DNA of 64,000 bases, taken from Molanna angustata (taxonomy: Eukaryota > Arthropoda > Insecta > Trichoptera > Molannidae). A program made the translations under genes and the position numbers. The stretch is taken from contig OY754967.1 of assembly GCA_963576475.1 (NCBI GenBank), forward strand, positions 23,337,914-23,401,913, in the 5' to 3' direction. Each line of letters opens with the position of its first letter. Positions within the stretch are counted from its first letter, which is position 1. The notes below the pieces were generated by a model. That model saw nothing but the letters and a program-made list of their open reading frames with translations, searched no databases and had not been told where the DNA came from. Positions 21,818-32,640 of this stretch are shown piece by piece.

Positions 21818-23836
21818 ATGGATGGCTATATTCCCTCCTCCCTCAAAACCTGCGGACCAGGCACAAAACCTTGGTTTGATTCCAAATGCCGAGAAGCAGT
21901 CACGCGTAAAAATCTGGCTTTCAAAACATTTCAAAAACTTCAATCCCCGTCAAACAAGAAAGCATACAACAAGATGACAAAGGATTGTAAAAAAACCATT
22001 AATCAGGCTAAAAAACTCCATGACCAACATATAAGTCAAAAACTCTCCTCATGCCCTAACGGTAGCCGAAGATTCTGGTCATTGTCAACCTCCATAGGTC
22101 AGAACTTTTGCACATCTTCATTTCCACCTTTAACGAACCATGACGGATCCATTGCTAACTCTGCCACCGACAAAGCTAATCTTCTCGGTAAATTATTTGC
22201 AGATAACTCAACCCTTGACGACGGAGGAAAAACTCCTCAACCAGTTCCACATTGTGGTTTTAAAATGAACGAAGTAAGGATTAACTTCTCTGAGGTTTTA
22301 CTCGCCATCCGAGGGTTGGATGTTAACAAAGCTAATGGACCAGATGGAATTCCCGTTCTTGTGTTAAAAAAATGCTCCGCCGAACTAGCCCCAGTTCTCA
22401 CTAAACTCTTCAAACTCTCGTTTAAAACTGGTATTGTCCCATGTGACTGGAAAAAAGCGGTCATCCACCCAATTCCCAAAAAAGGTGATCGCTCCAACCC
22501 ATCTAACTACCGACCCATCGCTATTACTTCTGTACTCTCCAAAATAATGGAAAGGGTACTAAACACCAAGTTGATCACATACCTCGAAGCAAACAAAATT
22601 TTAAGCGACCGCCAATATGGATTTCGTGGAAATCGATCTTGTGGCGATCTACTCGCGTATGTGACATCCATTTGGGGTCGAGTTATGGAACGCTTTGGAG
22701 AAGCTCAAACTGTCGCCCTTGACATCTCTAAAGCTTTCGACCGGGTTTGGCACCGAGGTCTCTTAATGAAACTCCCTTCTTATGGACTACCCCAGTCTCT
22801 GTGTACTTGGATTGCGATTTTTTTAAAAGATCGCGAAGTCATAACTGTAGTGGACGGTTGCTCTTCTTCTCCCCATTCCATTAATGCGGGAGTCCCTCAA
22901 GGGTCCATTCTATCTCCAACCCTATTCCTCCTACATATCAATGACTTGCTCTTACGCGCCCCCATCCACTGTTACGCTGATGACAGCACAGTCCATGACA
23001 ATTTCTCTTTTGACAAACCTCCTAAACAGAGTGAAATATCAGAAGCCCGGAAAGACCTTCATCAAAAAATAAATAGCTACCTCCACTCAATCAATACCTG
23101 GGGTGAAAGTAATCTTGTTTCATTTAACGTCTCAAAAACCCAAGCCTGTCTAATTTCTGCGAAGAGAAACCCCAATGAATTGCAAGTGTCTTTCAACGGA
23201 AGCACCCTACCTAACAGCAGCTCTATCGACCTGCTTGGAGTATCTATAACGAACCAATTACACTACAAGGGCTCCATCGAAGCTAAGGTGAAACTCGCCT
23301 CCAAAAAATTGAGCGTACTATATAGAGCGCGCAGATATTTTACTAAGACCCAGATCTGTATACTCTACAAAGCGCAAATACGCCCAATTATTGAATATGG
23401 CAGTCACCTCTGGAGTGGCGCCCCCCAATACCTACTGAATACCCTCGACGCTGTCCAAAGGCGTGCTATACGTCTGATTGATGATCCATCACTGACTGAT
23501 GGATTGCAATCACTAGAACACAGACGCAGAGTCGGTATTTTAAGTTTATTCTATAGATACTACCACGGGAATTGCTCAGAAGAACTTGCATCTTTGGTCC
23601 CTCCTCCACCCACTCGCAACAGAGTCACTCGCTTTACTCAATCGCAGCATCCATTCACAGTGGACCTTCAACATATACGAACAAGTCGCTTCTCGAACTC
23701 CTTTATTAACACAGCAGCCCGACTGTGGAACGATCTTCCGAATTCTGTGTTTCCATCTTCGTACAACCAGGGTCTTTTTAAAATCCGAATTAATAAACTC
23801 TTTTCTAGATTGCAAACCCCTCCCAACGCTACGTAG
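21818..23836 (+). CDS. LINE reverse transcriptase, C-terminal part of ORF2
   Basis: This 672-codon frame has no internal stop. RT blocks in order: NGPDGIP from residue 173, NYRPIAITSVLSK, ALDISKAFDRVWH with the first catalytic Asp at 302, GVPQGSILSP near 358-367, and YADD at 386-389 with the catalytic pair. A thumb-like and C-terminal region follows, ending in a typical LINE tail (ARLWNDLP…F). The same frame is open and coding-like upstream of the first Met from about 21686, so the real protein starts in the endonuclease and this Met is internal. There is no RNase H domain. Confidence 0.92.
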   Translation: MDGYIPSSLKTCGPGTKPWFDSKCREAVTRKNLAFKTFQKLQSPSNKKAYNKMTKDCKKTINQAKKLHDQHISQKLSSCPNGSRRFWSLSTSIGQNFCTSSFPPLTNHDGSIANSATDKANLLGKLFADNSTLDDGGKTPQPVPHCGFKMNEVRINFSEVLLAIRGLDVNKANGPDGIPVLVLKKCSAELAPVLTKLFKLSFKTGIVPCDWKKAVIHPIPKKGDRSNPSNYRPIAITSVLSKIMERVLNTKLITYLEANKILSDRQYGFRGNRSCGDLLAYVTSIWGRVMERFGEAQTVALDISKAFDRVWHRGLLMKLPSYGLPQSLCTWIAIFLKDREVITVVDGCSSSPHSINAGVPQGSILSPTLFLLHINDLLLRAPIHCYADDSTVHDNFSFDKPPKQSEISEARKDLHQKINSYLHSINTWGESNLVSFNVSKTQACLISAKRNPNELQVSFNGSTLPNSSSIDLLGVSITNQLHYKGSIEAKVKLASKKLSVLYRARRYFTKTQICILYKAQIRPIIEYGSHLWSGAPQYLLNTLDAVQRRAIRLIDDPSLTDGLQSLEHRRRVGILSLFYRYYHGNCSEELASLVPPPPTRNRVTRFTQSQHPFTVDLQHIRTSRFSNSFINTAARLWNDLPNSVFPSSYNQGLFKIRINKLFSRLQTPPNAT

Positions 23837-23921
23837 TGCGTTTCTTCGGAAGAGTAAAATGGACCCAAATCCTAATAGCTGGCGTCTCCTACGTAGACAT
23901 GTTAAAAAAAAAAAAAATCAT

Positions 23922-24095
23922 CGATTTCGAAACTGTTTGAATTACTTGTATTAAATAATATTTCTCCTTAGTTAACCAAAGTCATTGCACCGAATCAGCA
24001 TGGATTTGTAGGAGGCAGATCCACTCTAACCAACTTACTCGAATATCAGGACCAGATATTTAAATCATTTGCTGAGAGAAAACAGGTAAGCCACT
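23922..24095 (+). pseudogene. older LINE RT fragment, right half
   Basis: Immediately after the target duplication the frame of the host LINE resumes: KLFELLVLNNISP, a stop, then APNQHGFVGGRSTLTNLLEY and FKSFAERKQV. These are the RT blocks that follow the left half at 20148-20368. One in-frame TAG shows the host copy was already dead or has decayed since. Similarity ends at AAACAG|GTAAGC (about 24086). Confidence 0.85.
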
Positions 24096-24482
24096 TGTGT
24101 TTGAAGAGATTGATACTGCGCATAGAGGAATATAGGTCCGAGGGGTTTATAGCGACAAGTGGCACATCTGGCAGCATTCTCTAATTCAGTGTGGCTAAGT
24201 ATGTAGGTAGTTCACACCATTCATTTTTATATTATTCAGTCAGTAATATTCTTATGTTCATGCTATGTAGTATTTTTTATTTGAGTTTTTTTTTTAATGT
24301 ATGTACTTTGTTGTTTAATTTACCTATCTTATATGTTTTTATTTTTCTTTATATATCCTCTGCTACCGTTGTTATGTCTAGATGTTTATAAATTGTATTT
24401 CTTTTGTTTATGCTATGTCATGTAATATTTAATTTTGTAAAGGGCTTTGAGCCGTGAATCAATAAATAAATAAATAAATAAA
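24096..24482 (+). mobile_element. LINE 3' UTR with hairpin and (AATA)n tail
   Basis: The region ends in TGTAAA (24436-24441), a hairpin GGCT-TTG-AGCC (24443-24453), then GTGAATC and AATAAATAAATAAATA. It may be the 3' end of the older LINE, joined to its RT by an internal deletion, or a separate truncated copy. Confidence 0.65.
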
Positions 24483-24755
24483 ATAAAAATTGCCTTCATA
24501 TTCTGCTATTTTTTTCTCTTCATCTTCTTATTATCGAAGGTCAATTTGTTTGCATATTTCTTTATCATTGTAACTCTATTTTCTTTTTTGAATTAATATT
24601 TTTTTATACTCTTTTGTGTTTACTTTTTGTATTTTGGTGGTGTAATTAATGTGTGAAAACTTACCTATTTTTGTTCTCCATACCTACCAATCAATGTGTA
24701 AATGCCCCATTAAGGGCATGAATGTGTATAAAAATAAATAAATAAAATAAAAGCT
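24483..24755 (+). mobile_element. second LINE 3' tail with hairpin
   Basis: TGTAAATGCCC … GGGCAT forms a 6-bp stem (24702-24707 / 24714-24719) with loop CATTAA, followed by GAATG and AATAAATAAATAAAATAA. The upstream sequence is AT-rich UTR with no coding trace. Confidence 0.65.
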
Positions 24756-25189
24756 GAAGTGGAGTATTGGATCTTTTTCCATAGGCCAAGATCGTTCCTA
24801 TCTGGATAAACAAAAATCGGCCAGAATGCATGAGAAGGTGCTCGAATGTAAAAGAAACGAATAACGATTGCATGAATAAAAATGTTTGGCGTTCAGTTCT
24901 CGTACCCTCAATAAAGATATGACGCAATCGTGTGTAAGATTGCCTTAATCACTTTGTTTTAGAGGTTATTTTATTAAAATGTTAATTCTCACTGTAGGGC
25001 CAATCCTAACGATTTCCTCCAAACCTGAAATCTTGTTATATTCTAGTGTTAACAAAATTTCTACAAAACCAGACTATGAAAAATGTTTTGAAGTTTGGTT
25101 GAATTTAAGCGTTGTAAAATGTTCAAGTGTTGGCCGCATCCTATTCGTTTTTATAATATTGCCATCAATTGTGAATAATGTATATTTTA
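24756..25189. other. intergenic, nothing recognised
   Basis: AT-rich, with no visible repeat partner. Confidence 0.4.
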
Positions 25190-25810
25190 TGGAAAAGTCG
25201 CAGTCACCTACCCCACTCCATAGGGAACGTTATAGAACTAAAGTGTTCTGTTCATCCCCGGAGCGGCTGCTCGTCGGACGAAACAAGAACTACCACCATG
25301 CATATTTCATACCACTGCCACTAAGAGTCCAACCACACTCGTGAAGGCCCGTGAATCATAGCAAGGGTTACCCTCCCAGAAGCTCCACGAACAACAGACT
25401 GCCACAGGGAGCCTCCACCACGCCCGTAGTACTTTCAGTTCTTCGATTTCCACACCAGGCGCAGCGTCAGCTGGACCTGTCTCGTCATCAGCTCGGGTAC
25501 CGCCGAGTGGGTCGTGCCGACCAATCATCACGGGGGGCTCCTCCACCCCTTAGTACTCATGTTGGCGAATTTCAGGTACACCACCGGACAGTACTTTCAG
25601 TGCTTCGATTTCCATCGCCCGATGATGCATCCTTACTCATCGCCACGTTTGATGAGTCACCGCCGAGCGAGGCATTAAGGCGTCTGCCCTGCTCTTCCAT
25701 AGGTAAGAATTGAAGAGGGTACTGACCTGTTACCCAGAATCCTAGGGTGGGGCTGCAGCCACCCTCAACTTTACTGGTTAGGCCCCTATGGCCGCAACCT
25801 AGCCCCAAAA
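25190..25810. other. GC-rich island of unknown origin with an internal repeat
   Basis: This block is far less AT-rich than its surroundings. TACTTTCAG-TTCTTCGATTTCC-type sequence occurs twice (about 25428 and 25590). A plus-strand frame of 120 codons (25351-25713) repeats LSVLRFP and ends just after a splice-donor-like AG|GTAAGA (25703). It may be a LINE 5' region or a decayed exon. I cannot assign a function. Confidence 0.4.
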
Positions 25811-27624
25811 TGTATATACGATTTCTGCACGCATGGACTATGGAAATTGGTTTTCAATATGACTGAATATCAACGTTGTAAAGAGTTCAATGTTGGCCAC
25901 AGCCCCCACTTTTTAATATATTCTCATCGTAAGCAAATGTGTTGGTATTGAAAATTAAGCAATATAGGATGATATAAATGGTTTAAATTTAATTAAACCA
26001 AAGTATTGAAAAGATTCTAGTAACGGTCACATCCCATTCGTTTTTATATATTATGATCAAGTGTGCATTTATCAAAGATTTGGACATATGAAAAAATATC
26101 CAGTTATCGAATATAGAAGATTTCAAGATATCTGTCAAAAATTCCACTTGAATGTTAAACGTCTTCTAAAATTGAGATATTCTCCAACATTACGTACACA
26201 TAAACATGTAGGTAATATCATGGAGAGTATAATATCTTTCTTGTACGATTAAAACATTATCTCACATTAGACTGTTTCTATACTGGTCCTGAAGGTTTCC
26301 AAATTATAAAGGTGACATATTGATTGATGATGCCTTTGAGACATAAGGTTCACGCCGACGATCGTTTACGAAAATAAAGCGTTTCTATGTAATCAAGTCT
26401 TTTGAAGAATTTATTCCGCGATCAAAATATAATCTTTCAGAATCGATAGATTTTCAGTCCACTTGCTCCCTAGCCAAACCCAAGGTTTTTTTTCTAGATA
26501 AACGCGTAACTGCTGATTTTTTGTATGAGATTTGACGAGTGCCTAATGTCATGGCGCGGTGTGAAATCTCATAGAAATACAAATAACAATTTAATTCAGT
26601 ATTTGAAACATGGCTTTGGGGGGGGGGGGGCTTATGAAAAAATTTAGCGAATTGAGAAAATAATAATTGGTATTAACATGGCAATATATTCAAACTGAGA
26701 TAAAAACTTTTGCAAGTGAGATTGGAGAATATAAAAAGATTTTCCATTATGTGTGGGACACTCTGTAGGTACATTTAGACAAATCTGGGAAAAGGTAATG
26801 TAAACTGTCACTCGGTGATGATAAATCGTCAGGAATTATACAAATTTACCATGAGAAAGATATAAAAAATAATGCGAATATTCCTAAATCCTGGTCGACT
26901 ACAATAAAAAAACTGCCGTTTGTTATTCTGATGTAGGTACCGAATATACTTTAACAAACCAAATTCGCTACTCACATGGTCTTGACAAAGTCATGAAGAT
27001 TTCAATTTACAAGCTTTGCAAACAATCTGCCGAACTCTTGTTAGAAATCCTTAGTGTCGAGACGAAATAAGAATATCAAAAATAATATGAATATAATAAA
27101 CGTAAAAATACTGGTGATGATGATGACGAAAAAGTGAAGATATCTATCGGGGCATTTCAGTAAAAATATCGAGAAGGTGATTTGACAGTTTACGGATATT
27201 GGAAATGTACGCTCTGCGAGGAAATTGAACAAAAAGTACTGGTTCAGGAAGCAGTTTGATGATAAAAAATATATCCATCGATGTATAAACGGTCGAACCT
27301 TAACGATGCTATCAAATTCATAGATGTCTATCAAAGAAATATCATACTTTAGAATATCCTTAGGCATATTGTATTTTTAAAAGGACATAATATGTAAAAG
27401 GATATTTGAAATAACAAATTGTTGTATAAAATTGTTGTTGCGTTGGAAACATAATACAGACTCATTATTTAAGGAAATATAAGATGTACCTACATGTCAG
27501 CCGAAAGTGATGTGATTTTGTACTTTGAATTATATAAATCCTTACAATTTTCAAAGAAGTACACAATAAGAGACATTTTTCATTGTTATTGTATACAAAC
27601 TCTTAATGTTTTATTTTATTGTAT
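25811..27624. other. intergenic, nothing recognised
   Basis: AT-rich, with a 13-G run at 26618-26630. The small open frames here (26061-26252 plus, 27041-27367 minus) show no motif and are probably chance. Confidence 0.45.
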
Positions 27625-27790
27625 GTAGCTTCTCGTGCAACTAACAGGTCCTATGTCAAATAGTTATTTAATACGCACCCAATAACAAGTTGCCACATTC
27701 TGGAGACTTACGACAATTATCATCTCACAGATCCAGACTGAAAACAAAATTAAAAACTGTGTCTACACCGGGAATTGAACCCAACCAATG
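27625..27790 (-). mobile_element. SINE family S2, reversed, head truncated
   Basis: On the minus strand it has the body GTCTCCAGAATGTGGCAACT and TTGTTATTGGGTGCGTATTA, and ends GAGAAGCTACATACAATAA. The tRNA head is broken off within the B-box region (CGGGAATTGAACCC, plus strand, near 27768). Confidence 0.85.
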
Positions 27791-29170
27791 TTTGCATATT
27801 AAGTAAACATTGAAAGGATGTAAATTTTACATTCGTAACCTTTGAATAAAAGAACAATGACATGTGTTATTTAAAAGGTAGTGAATACGTTTCCATAACA
27901 AGGTCTCTAAAAACAAAAAAGGTTCCCACACAAAAACTGTCAGAAATCTACAGGTAGAAAATACATATCTGTGTACACCCAAGTGCGTATACTTAACCTC
28001 CGTTTTGGTCGCATTTCCACAATCACAAAGGTAAAGTTTCAATATAACATCCTATGGGATAATGAATGATGTGGTTTATCGTGATGGGTTGAAAGGTCCG
28101 ACAGACCCTGAGGAAACTTCACGAATTCCAGTCTGATTTACGCTCGCAAATTAGGAACGACTGCGAACTGAAAGGCCGATATCAATTAAACAGAAGCAAG
28201 AAACACTAAGACATAAATTAATACATTATTATTATCCAAAATTTCAAGTAACCCAATTATACGAATTCTATTAACTGAAACATAATACGGAACATCTTTT
28301 GATAGAAGTCATTTGATAAACCCAGCATCAGAGAGTGGCCTAAGCTTTATAAGAAATAAGTTTTCGAACAATAGACTATGGATAGTTACAATATTGCTGT
28401 ACATCGAGGATTTGATTTGGTAATACGTAGACTACCCAATTACGGAACTTAATTGTAATATTAACTATTACAGGATATAGAAATTATTTGGTTTATAATT
28501 TTCAGATATTGATTTTTGTTTTCTCTTTAGTTTAATTTACATAATATCCCAATCAACAAGTATAGGCAAACTCTATAACTCATAAATGTCAGGGAAAAAC
28601 TATAATTATCTGTGGGCAATCAACAAATAATGCATTTTTTGTTGCATATTCTTCTTATTTTATTTATAATTTTATTTTTTTCTACCGCCCACTATTATTT
28701 GTCAAATGTGTCGAAGATAATATACAAAGACAGATAAACAATCAGTTTTCATTCCTTTTTATCCGAACCAAAAAATAGATGATTTCTTCCATAATATTAC
28801 GAAAATTATAGCTACGATCAAAACTCCGCCAGAAATAAATTACATAATATCACTTAACATTGTAAAACAAACTGGAGGAAGAACACTTGAAGTATGTGAT
28901 CACGTGTAATAGGGTACGTTAATATATTTGATAGAAACAATCGGTACGTAAGATTTGGTTGGGAAGTTTTGTGGGTCGTTTATATTAAGTCATAACCACC
29001 CATCACCCAACTTACATACTTTTAATCCCATTCGGTACTAACTCCCTGCTCTACTGATTAAATTTTTTTCTTCAAACTATTTCTCACATTAGTGAGTTAC
29101 AATAACTTTTCATAAACTATATTAACGAAATATTATAAGTAACATGAAACAATATTACGATATTACGAGT
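27791..29170. other. intergenic, nothing recognised
   Basis: AT-rich; no element ends or coding similarity are found up to the ribozyme-like fold. Confidence 0.4.
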
Positions 29171-29171
29171 A

Positions 29172-29251
29172 TTAGTTTGTCCGGACGAAGGAGCGGTTAC
29201 GTCTCCGAAACTAGTTGACATATAAATATACTCAACGTGGTTAAAAACTAA
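29172..29251 (+). ncRNA. hammerhead-like three-way junction, possibly Penelope-like element remnant
   Basis: Stem I pairs TTAGTTT (29172-29178) with AAACTAA (29245-29251). Stem II pairs GGAG (29190-29193) with CTCC (29203-29206), extended by CG/CG and a GTTA loop. Stem III pairs GTTGA (29214-29218) with TCAAC (29232-29236). The single strands carry CGGACGA (29182-29188) and GAAAC (29207-29211), close to the hammerhead core CUGANGA…GAAA, but U4 is G and no clear cleavage triplet closes stem III. Hammerheads occur in Penelope-like elements. This may be a decayed one, or chance. Confidence 0.35.
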
Positions 29252-29488
29252 GAGATTTTATTTAATTATAATATTACGATTATTTAAAGAAATAAATACA
29301 CATTACACATACTGAAATATAAGAAAAAAAAATTCCATGAAACTTAACCCTTCGTACCTACTACACCGTAATACTATGTTAAGAAATTCAAAACCATATA
29401 TATTTTTTGTGTTTTATTGAAACCATACTACAAGATTAGAAAATTGAACCGTTTGTAGATACGATGCTTTTGTAGATGATGTTTGTAG

Positions 29489-30152
29489 TAGTGATGTAAC
29501 GAATATTCGTATTCGCATTCGCGAATATTCGATGGTTTCAAAGTATTCGCATTCGCATTCGTATTCGCATAAAATATGCGAATTTTTTGCGAATACTATT
29601 TTAGTAAAAGTTGATCTCTTTAGAGGAAAAAAAATATATAAAATATTGCAAAAAACCAGACAATTCAATAATTTTCTTTTATAAAGTTGGCCATAAATAA
29701 TTATTTACAGAACGTGAAATAAAACATATTATATACAATTTCCTCTTTAAGGATCGGAACCCTAAAAATATTTTTCCATTATGTGTAATAATAAATCGTG
29801 TAACAAACCACCGTCATTTACGAGTGTATTTAAATTATTTCATTATTTAAATATCCACGTAAAAAGAAATACAAAAAACTATGTTAACATCCTTTAATGG
29901 TTAATCACCTAATAAATTAGGATAAAATATAAAAACTTACCTATAAACACTTTAGGCACTATACGTGATAAAATTATAAAACACAAACAGAAATAAAACT
30001 TAAAAGCGTGTCCACGCGCAGGCCAACCACCGACAGCTTCGAGCATCATGCATGTCAATATTCGCATTCGTATTCGCATTCGCGAATGTCGGCAACAAAT
30101 ATTCGCATTCGTATTCGCGAATATCCAAAATCGCACATTCGTTACATCACTA
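29489..30152. mobile_element. hAT-type MITE with TATTCG arrays and 8-bp TSD
   Basis: Inverted ends TAGTGATGTAACGAAT (29489) and ATTCGTTACATCACTA (to 30152) are flanked by the 8-bp direct repeat GTTTGTAG (29481-29488 and 30153-30160). Arrays of TATTCGCATTCG/CGAATGCG occupy both arms (29505-29590 and 30058-30125). No transposase is present. The 8-bp duplication and TAGTGATGTAACG-type ends fit hAT. Confidence 0.88.
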
Positions 30153-30160
30153 GTTTGTAG

Positions 30161-30368
30161 ACACGATGCCGATCGCTCGGTTCGGTTTCTGTGCGGGCAT
30201 CCTGGATTCGATTCCCAGCAGAGGAGAAATTTATTTAAATTTATTTCTCAGGCAAATATTGCTTCTCTGAGCTGGAAACACTGGTTAGTTGGAAGAAATT
30301 ACCATACGGCAATAAACTCGCCACTTGCGCAGGGTGCAAGGAAGTGTTCATTATTATTATTATTATGC
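30161..30368 (+). mobile_element. SINE family S4, nearly complete
   Basis: Its 5' head is partly lost (starts near GATGCCGATCGCTCGGTTCG). The B box GGATTCGATTCCC is at about 30201, followed by the body CTGGAAACACTGGTTAGTTG and ACTCGCCACTTGCGCAGGGT, and a (ATT)n tail at 30351-30367. The hAT MITE's target duplication lies at its head, so the MITE probably inserted into or beside this SINE. Confidence 0.85.
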
Positions 30369-30534
30369 TTGGCAGGGCCACAAATGTAAATATTATTTTT
30401 GCATGATGTCATTTCAAAATATTTTCATGGCCACTCGAATGAACAACGATGCAAAAAAACATGAAATTTTCGACATTTCCCAATTTTCTTTCAGGGTTTG
30501 CCTAGTCCGAAGGTTCTAGGCACGCCCCTGGAAA

Positions 30535-30705
30535 TTACCTACTCTTGTTGAGATATCAACTGGCAGAGGACGTCCACGCCGGGAGAACTGGTGTGCCACG
30601 GCATATAGTGTATTTCTGAAACAGAGTTTAAATAGAGTCACTGAAGACCGAGCGGAGTGAAGAAAGAGATACATCGCTTTGCAGCAAACCAATCAACTAG
30701 ATTTA
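30535..30705 (+). mobile_element. RTE-like LINE C-terminal tail
   Basis: AACTGGCAGAGGACGTCCAC … CACTGAAGACCGAGCGGAGT … ATCGC aligns with 13831-13960. Frame broken. Confidence 0.55.
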
Positions 30706-30719
30706 AATTTTAATGGTGA

Positions 30720-31043
30720 ATGCTTTTATAGTCAGGAATTAGGATACGCTCTGTTAGGAGATAATAAAAAGACTGTTGCTTTCATTGTTTACAAACCAAT
30801 TTCTCAATAGAAGGCGTTACAAAAAAATTTCTTCGTCACTTCATAGATGGCGGTGGTGTTACGGCTTATTTTCAAACGAAAAGTTTTTGATAATTAACAT
30901 AATTTATAAAACTTTCAAAAACTGGATTGACAGGGAACTCAAGGCATAGTTGACGAACGTTGGTCAAGCGCATACGTAATTACGTAAACCAGCCGATCAC
31001 AGTTCGTAAGCCCTGTAGGTGCCTTGAGTTCCTGGATCTCTTA
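30720..31043 (-). mobile_element. family A fragment (single arm, not folded)
   Basis: Matches the inverted unit of the 8.3-10 kb palindrome: AAACCAATTTCTCAATAGA, CATAGATGGCGGTGG, CGTAAACCAGCCGATCACAG, CGTAAGCCCTGTAGGTGCCT. The copy is diverged and is cut at 31043-31044 by the adjoining Helentron-like element; its remainder may resume at 32058. Confidence 0.8.
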
Positions 31044-31044
31044 T

Positions 31045-32057
31045 CCAACTGTCGATTTGTTCAGGAGAACTTTGTTCTCTTAACATATCGACAATGTATC
31101 AAGCCAGAATACGCGAGAATTGTATGGAGAGGTCTACTTTTTTCACGGCTTTTCCATCTTTGAAGTCAAAAAACACCAACTTAGAGGCTTCGCAGCATAT
31201 ATGTTCCATACACGGATTTACTCAGAATTCGGAGTAGAACATTTCGTGTGTCTGTGTGTGTGTGTGTGTGTCTGTGTGTCTGTGTGTGTGTCCGTCCCCC
31301 CCTTATAACTTTTGATCCGCTCAATTTACAGAGCCTAAAATTTCAGAATATATAAACAGTTACAGGCCTACAAAACTTTTATACTCGGAATTTTGAATTT
31401 TTGTTTCAGTCAGGGGTTATCAACTTTTGAATTTTTATCCATATATCTCAGAAACCATAAACGCTAGAACGCTGAAAATTGGTACAAACATAGACAAATA
31501 CAAAATCTCAAATAAGTTTTTTTCAAAAAAATTCCAGGGTTTCTCAAACATTTTTTATTAAGAAAAATATTTTTTTTATGATAAATTTATGAGTTTAACT
31601 GCCTATATTTCCAAAACTTTTACAATTATCGAAAAAAGCCGAAACACCCCAACTAGATAATTTAATTTTCTATAAAAAATATTAACATTGTAGTAGAAGA
31701 TCTCAATTTTTTTTTAACAATTTTTTTAAAAATTGAATTTAGTGACGACATCGCTTCATACATTTTGTATGGCAGTCGCCTATACACAATATGTAAGAAG
31801 ACTTAATAGTTTGATACTTCATCTCCAAACATACATACATACATACCATCATGCTATTTGCATATTCTGGGTAGGAAAAAGGATCTTCCTCCATACTATC
31901 CTATCTTGACATACATACCTACATATGTTGTATAGAAAACAAAATATCTGAAAATATTCAATAATTTGTATCTATGGGTTTATAGTTTGGTACATATTCT
32001 TCAACTATACATACTATCGCTATCGACAGTTGGATCTCATGTGTTACATGCAACTAG
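31045..32057 (+). mobile_element. Helentron-associated (HINE/DINE-1-like) element, copy 1
   Basis: The 5' end CCAACTGTCGAT is repeated inverted at 32022-32033, and the 3' end is a stem with inner arms CATGT/ACATG and outer AGTTG/CAACT, ending CTAG|T. The base before the 5' end is T. Asymmetric terminal repeats, a 3' hairpin, T|T insertion and an internal (TG)n tract (about 31250-31290) are the hallmarks of non-autonomous Helentrons. No Rep/helicase is present. Confidence 0.85.
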
Positions 32058-32640
32058 TAATATTCATACTTGTCACAAAATATCAAAGTAAATGTCTCAT
32101 CATATATTTTCTGCGATTTATTTTAAAAAAACCTTCATACATCTTCACATTTCATTTTCTGGTGATGTAAAAGAGAAATAAACACCCAAAGGAATTATTT
32201 TAAAATTCTTTTAAATATTTGCAGTGCAATACAAATGTAATTGAAACTTTCCTATTATGCTCTCGTAGATACTTTCAAATATTAGCATATTCAAATAACA
32301 TTGTTTACCTTTATCCGATTTGTGTTTACAGTGAGGCCAATGAATAACAAACATTGGAAAAACTCGTCTCGTCTCATCTCCTTCACTTACAAAATCAACC
32401 TCCCCATCGTGAGATTGAATCTGATCATTAAATTCAAATTCAAACTTTTAAATTGAAAATAAATTTCTTCTCTCTTGGATCATTCAGTTCAATCCATCTT
32501 TTTGTAATCATAATATTTTTGTTATAGACGACTCAGAGTTTTGTTTTAATCGAACGTAAGTTAATCATCATATTTATATTTTTGACTGTATTTTTATTGA
32601 GAAAAAAATTGATTAACAATTTATAAAAAAATGCAATTAA
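32058..32640. other. intergenic, possible continuation of family A at its left edge
   Basis: The first bases (TAATATTCATAC) fit the continuation of the interrupted family A copy only loosely. The rest is AT-rich. Confidence 0.35.

Larger units (their letters stand above)
20369..23916 (+). mobile_element. nearly full-length LINE inserted in an older LINE
   Basis: The element spans a T-run and GC-rich 5' region, an ORF1-like frame, an apurinic-type endonuclease, RT, a short 3' UTR and a poly-A tail (23904-23917). ATCAT (20364-20368 and 23917-23921) is the likely 4-5-bp target duplication; its exact length is blurred by the poly-A. It is probably a Jockey/CR1-group element with endonuclease and RT but no RNase H. 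One frameshift separates endonuclease and RT, so this copy is probably inactive, though young. Confidence 0.93.
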
